This document shows positions 5,212 to 6,620 of a stretch of DNA of 6,620 bases, one piece after another; within the stretch, counting starts at the first letter, position 1; every line of letters starts with the position of its first letter. The notes under the pieces were generated by a model, which had not been told where the DNA came from, ran no database searches, and worked only from the letters and a program-made list of their open reading frames with translations. The stretch spans positions 1 to 6,620 of the forward strand of contig RFUD01000138.1 in assembly GCA_009923125.1 (NCBI GenBank), written 5' to 3'. The position numbers were made by a program, and so were the translations under genes. This DNA comes from Planctomycetia bacterium (GTDB taxonomy: Bacteria > Planctomycetota > Planctomycetia > Pirellulales > UBA1268).

Positions 5212-5943
5212 TTATTCGCGGCGGCCGCTCACGAGCGTGCCCACCCGCTCCCCTGCCACGGCCCGTTCGATGTTGCCCTCCTTGCGGTAGTTGAACACCA
5301 GGATCGGCATGGCGTGCTCCATGCACTGCGAGATGGCGGTCGCGTCCATCACGCGCAGGTTTTGCTCCCGCATCTGCTGATACGAGAGGTCCCGGTACAG
5401 GATCGCGTGCGGGTTCTTCTCCGGGTCGTCGGAATAGACGCCGTCCACCCGCGTGGCCTTCATGAGGATGTCGGCCTCGAGTTCGAGCGCCCGCTGGGCG
5501 GCGGCGGTGTCGGTGGTCACGAACGGGCTGCCGGTGCCGGCCGCGAGGATCACGATCCGGCCCTTCTCCAGGTGCCGCCGCGCACGCCGCCGGATGTAGG
5601 GCTCGGCCACGCCGTCCATCCGGATGGCCGTCATGAGCCGGGTCTGGGCACCCAGGCTCTCGAGCGCGTCCTGGAGCGCCAGGCCGTTGATCACGGTCGC
5701 GAGCATGCCCATGTAGTGGGCGGTCGCCTGCTGCACGCCGGCATTGCCCGCGGTGAAGGAGCCACCGCGGAGGATGTTGCCGCCGCCGATCACGATCGCC
5801 AGCTGCACGCCGCGGGCCGCCGCCTGGCAGGTCTGCCGGGCGACGTGGAGCACCTCCTCCATCGAGATGCCGCGCTCGCCGGCGCGGACGAAACTCTCGC
5901 CCGAGAGCTTCAGGAGCACGCGGGCGTAGGGAGTGGTTTCCAT
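5212..5943 (-). CDS. pyrH: Uridylate kinase (UMP kinase)
   Basis: PyrH phosphorylates UMP to UDP with ATP in cytoplasmic pyrimidine nucleotide synthesis. The 243-residue protein has the amino-acid-kinase fold of bacterial UMP kinases and the usual length. Visible motifs: KLSGE (12-16) in the phosphate-binding start, GGGNILRG (53-60) with the conserved Arg (R59), MGMLATVINGLALQDALE (78-95), the GTGSPFVTTDTAA stretch (136-148) of the UMP/ATP site, and KATRVDGVY (162-170) before DDP. One oddity is ATAHYMGM (73-80): His76 stands where most family members have Asp (D77 in E. coli, near bound UMP). It lies 10 bases after tsf, as in the conserved rpsB-tsf-pyrH-frr cluster, and is probably co-transcribed with it. 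The ATG at 5943-5941 has no clear Shine-Dalgarno sequence, so coupling to tsf is likely. The gene normally next in line, frr, is displaced downstream. Confidence 0.97.
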   Translation of the reverse strand: METTPYARVLLKLSGESFVRAGERGISMEEVLHVARQTCQAAARGVQLAIVIGGGNILRGGSFTAGNAGVQQATAHYMGMLATVINGLALQDALESLGAQTRLMTAIRMDGVAEPYIRRRARRHLEKGRIVILAAGTGSPFVTTDTAAAQRALELEADILMKATRVDGVYSDDPEKNPHAILYRDLSYQQMREQNLRVMDATAISQCMEHAMPILVFNYRKEGNIERAVAGERVGTLVSGRRE

Positions 5944-5953
5944 CGGCCGGCGA

Positions 5954-6620
5954 CTAGCGGCCCAACTGCCAATTGTGCATCGACTTCACGTCGATTCCCG
6001 CCGCCTTCGCGACCTGGCCGACCGACTGCTTGTCGTCCTTCACGAACGGCTGCTCGAGGAGCACGCACTGGCTGAAAAAATTCCGCAGCCGGCCCTCGAT
6101 CATTTTGGCGATGATGTTCTCGGGCTTGCCTTCGCCGCGGGCCGCTTCGGTGAGGATCTCCCGCTCCTTGGCGACCGCCGCAGGATCGAGCTCGTCCTTC
6201 GTCACCGCCTGCGGGGCGAGCGCCACGACGTGCATCGCGATCTCCTTCGCGGTGGTGGCCGCCTCGGGAGTGGTCGTCTTGCCGGACACCTCGACGAGCG
6301 CCGCCTTCGAGCCGTCGTGGTGGGCATAGCCGCCGCACGGCGCGTCGATCCGGCAGATCCTCGCGAGGTCGAACACCTCCCGCATCCGGTTGAACAGGTC
6401 GTCCTTGAGCTCGCCGAGCGTCTTGTCGGGGTGGGCCAGGCTCTTCTGGGCGAGCAGGTCGGCGGGGTTTTTCGCACCCGATCCGAGGGCCAGCGTCTTG
6501 GCGATGTCATTCGCCAGATTCTTGAAGTCCTCGCTATTGGCGACCGGTGCGCTCTCGCACTTGAGCTCGATCATCGCGCCGACACCCTTCGCCGGATCGG
6601 TGTAGACCGCGAGCCGGCCG
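5954..6620 (-). CDS. tsf: Elongation factor Ts, N-terminus beyond the window
   Basis: EF-Ts is the nucleotide exchange factor that reloads EF-Tu with GTP during translation. About 221 C-terminal residues are visible. The frame is open through the window edge, starting GRLAVYTDPAKGVGAMIEL, so the in-frame ATG at 6574 is internal and not the start. Family marks are IELKCESAPVANSEDF, the SKAALVEVSG strand, the repeat stretch EIAMHVVALAP, and KPENIIAKMIEGRLRNFF followed by LLEQPFVKDDKQSVGQ near the C-terminus. The missing part should be the N-terminal UBA-like domain and the TDVGF-type EF-Tu contact, about 55-65 residues. The protein ends WQLGR at TAG 5956-5954, 10 bases before pyrH. rpsB would be expected upstream, outside the window. 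Confidence 0.96.
   Translation of the reverse strand, partial: GRLAVYTDPAKGVGAMIELKCESAPVANSEDFKNLANDIAKTLALGSGAKNPADLLAQKSLAHPDKTLGELKDDLFNRMREVFDLARICRIDAPCGGYAHHDGSKAALVEVSGKTTTPEAATTAKEIAMHVVALAPQAVTKDELDPAAVAKEREILTEAARGEGKPENIIAKMIEGRLRNFFSQCVLLEQPFVKDDKQSVGQVAKAAGIDVKSMHNWQLGR

Noticed and set aside
5203..6075. A 290-codon plus-strand frame opposite pyrH and the end of tsf
   Set aside because: Both opposite-strand genes are conserved and complete in this region; the plus-strand product is His/Arg/Gly-rich with no family features.
6572..6574. The ATG at 6574 as the true start of tsf
   Set aside because: The frame stays open upstream to the window edge and encodes typical EF-Ts sequence (GRLAVYTDPAK), so this Met is internal.

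Overview
The window comes from a G+C-rich bacterium, most likely a planctomycete (Pirellulales-like). The main pointer is a DUF1559 / H-X9-DG pseudopilin-like protein, a family strongly expanded in Planctomycetota. The lineage call rests on recognised protein families and base composition, not on a database search. Every gene I accept lies on the minus strand, so transcription runs from high to low coordinates. I see no tRNA, rRNA, CRISPR array, transposase or phage gene.

Reading in transcription order: (1) 6620-5954 is the 3' two-thirds or more of tsf (elongation factor Ts), cut by the window edge. It is followed after 10 bases by (2) pyrH (UMP kinase, 5943-5212). (3) A 122-base gap (5211-5090) holds a hairpin just after the pyrH stop, a sigma70-like promoter, a run of nine G (nine C in the transcript) and a small hairpin covering the likely ribosome binding site. 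(4) A DUF1559 pseudopilin-like gene (5089-4091) overlaps by GTGA (5) an unrecognised single-membrane-span protein (4094-3486). (6) After 42 bases comes a 12-helix APC-type permease with a soluble C-terminal domain (3443-1485). (7) A 133-base gap (1484-1352) contains a symmetric 46-bp element built from two 19-nt hairpins around a perfect palindrome. (8) frr (ribosome recycling factor, 1351-791) follows, then one base later (9) a NatA-like ABC ATPase (789-7). The ATPase stop overlaps an ATG that probably starts the next gene, perhaps its permease partner.

The backbone is the widespread bacterial rpsB-tsf-pyrH-frr translation and nucleotide cluster. Here pyrH and frr are separated by about 3.9 kb carrying the three-gene DUF1559/membrane protein/APC permease block, which has its own promoter at one end and a palindromic element at the other. 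That arrangement, the palindromic element, the DUF1559 leader and a substitution in the UMP kinase at a normally acidic position are the points most worth a second look. I did not find a convincing wholly new system; most of the window is conserved housekeeping and transport genes.
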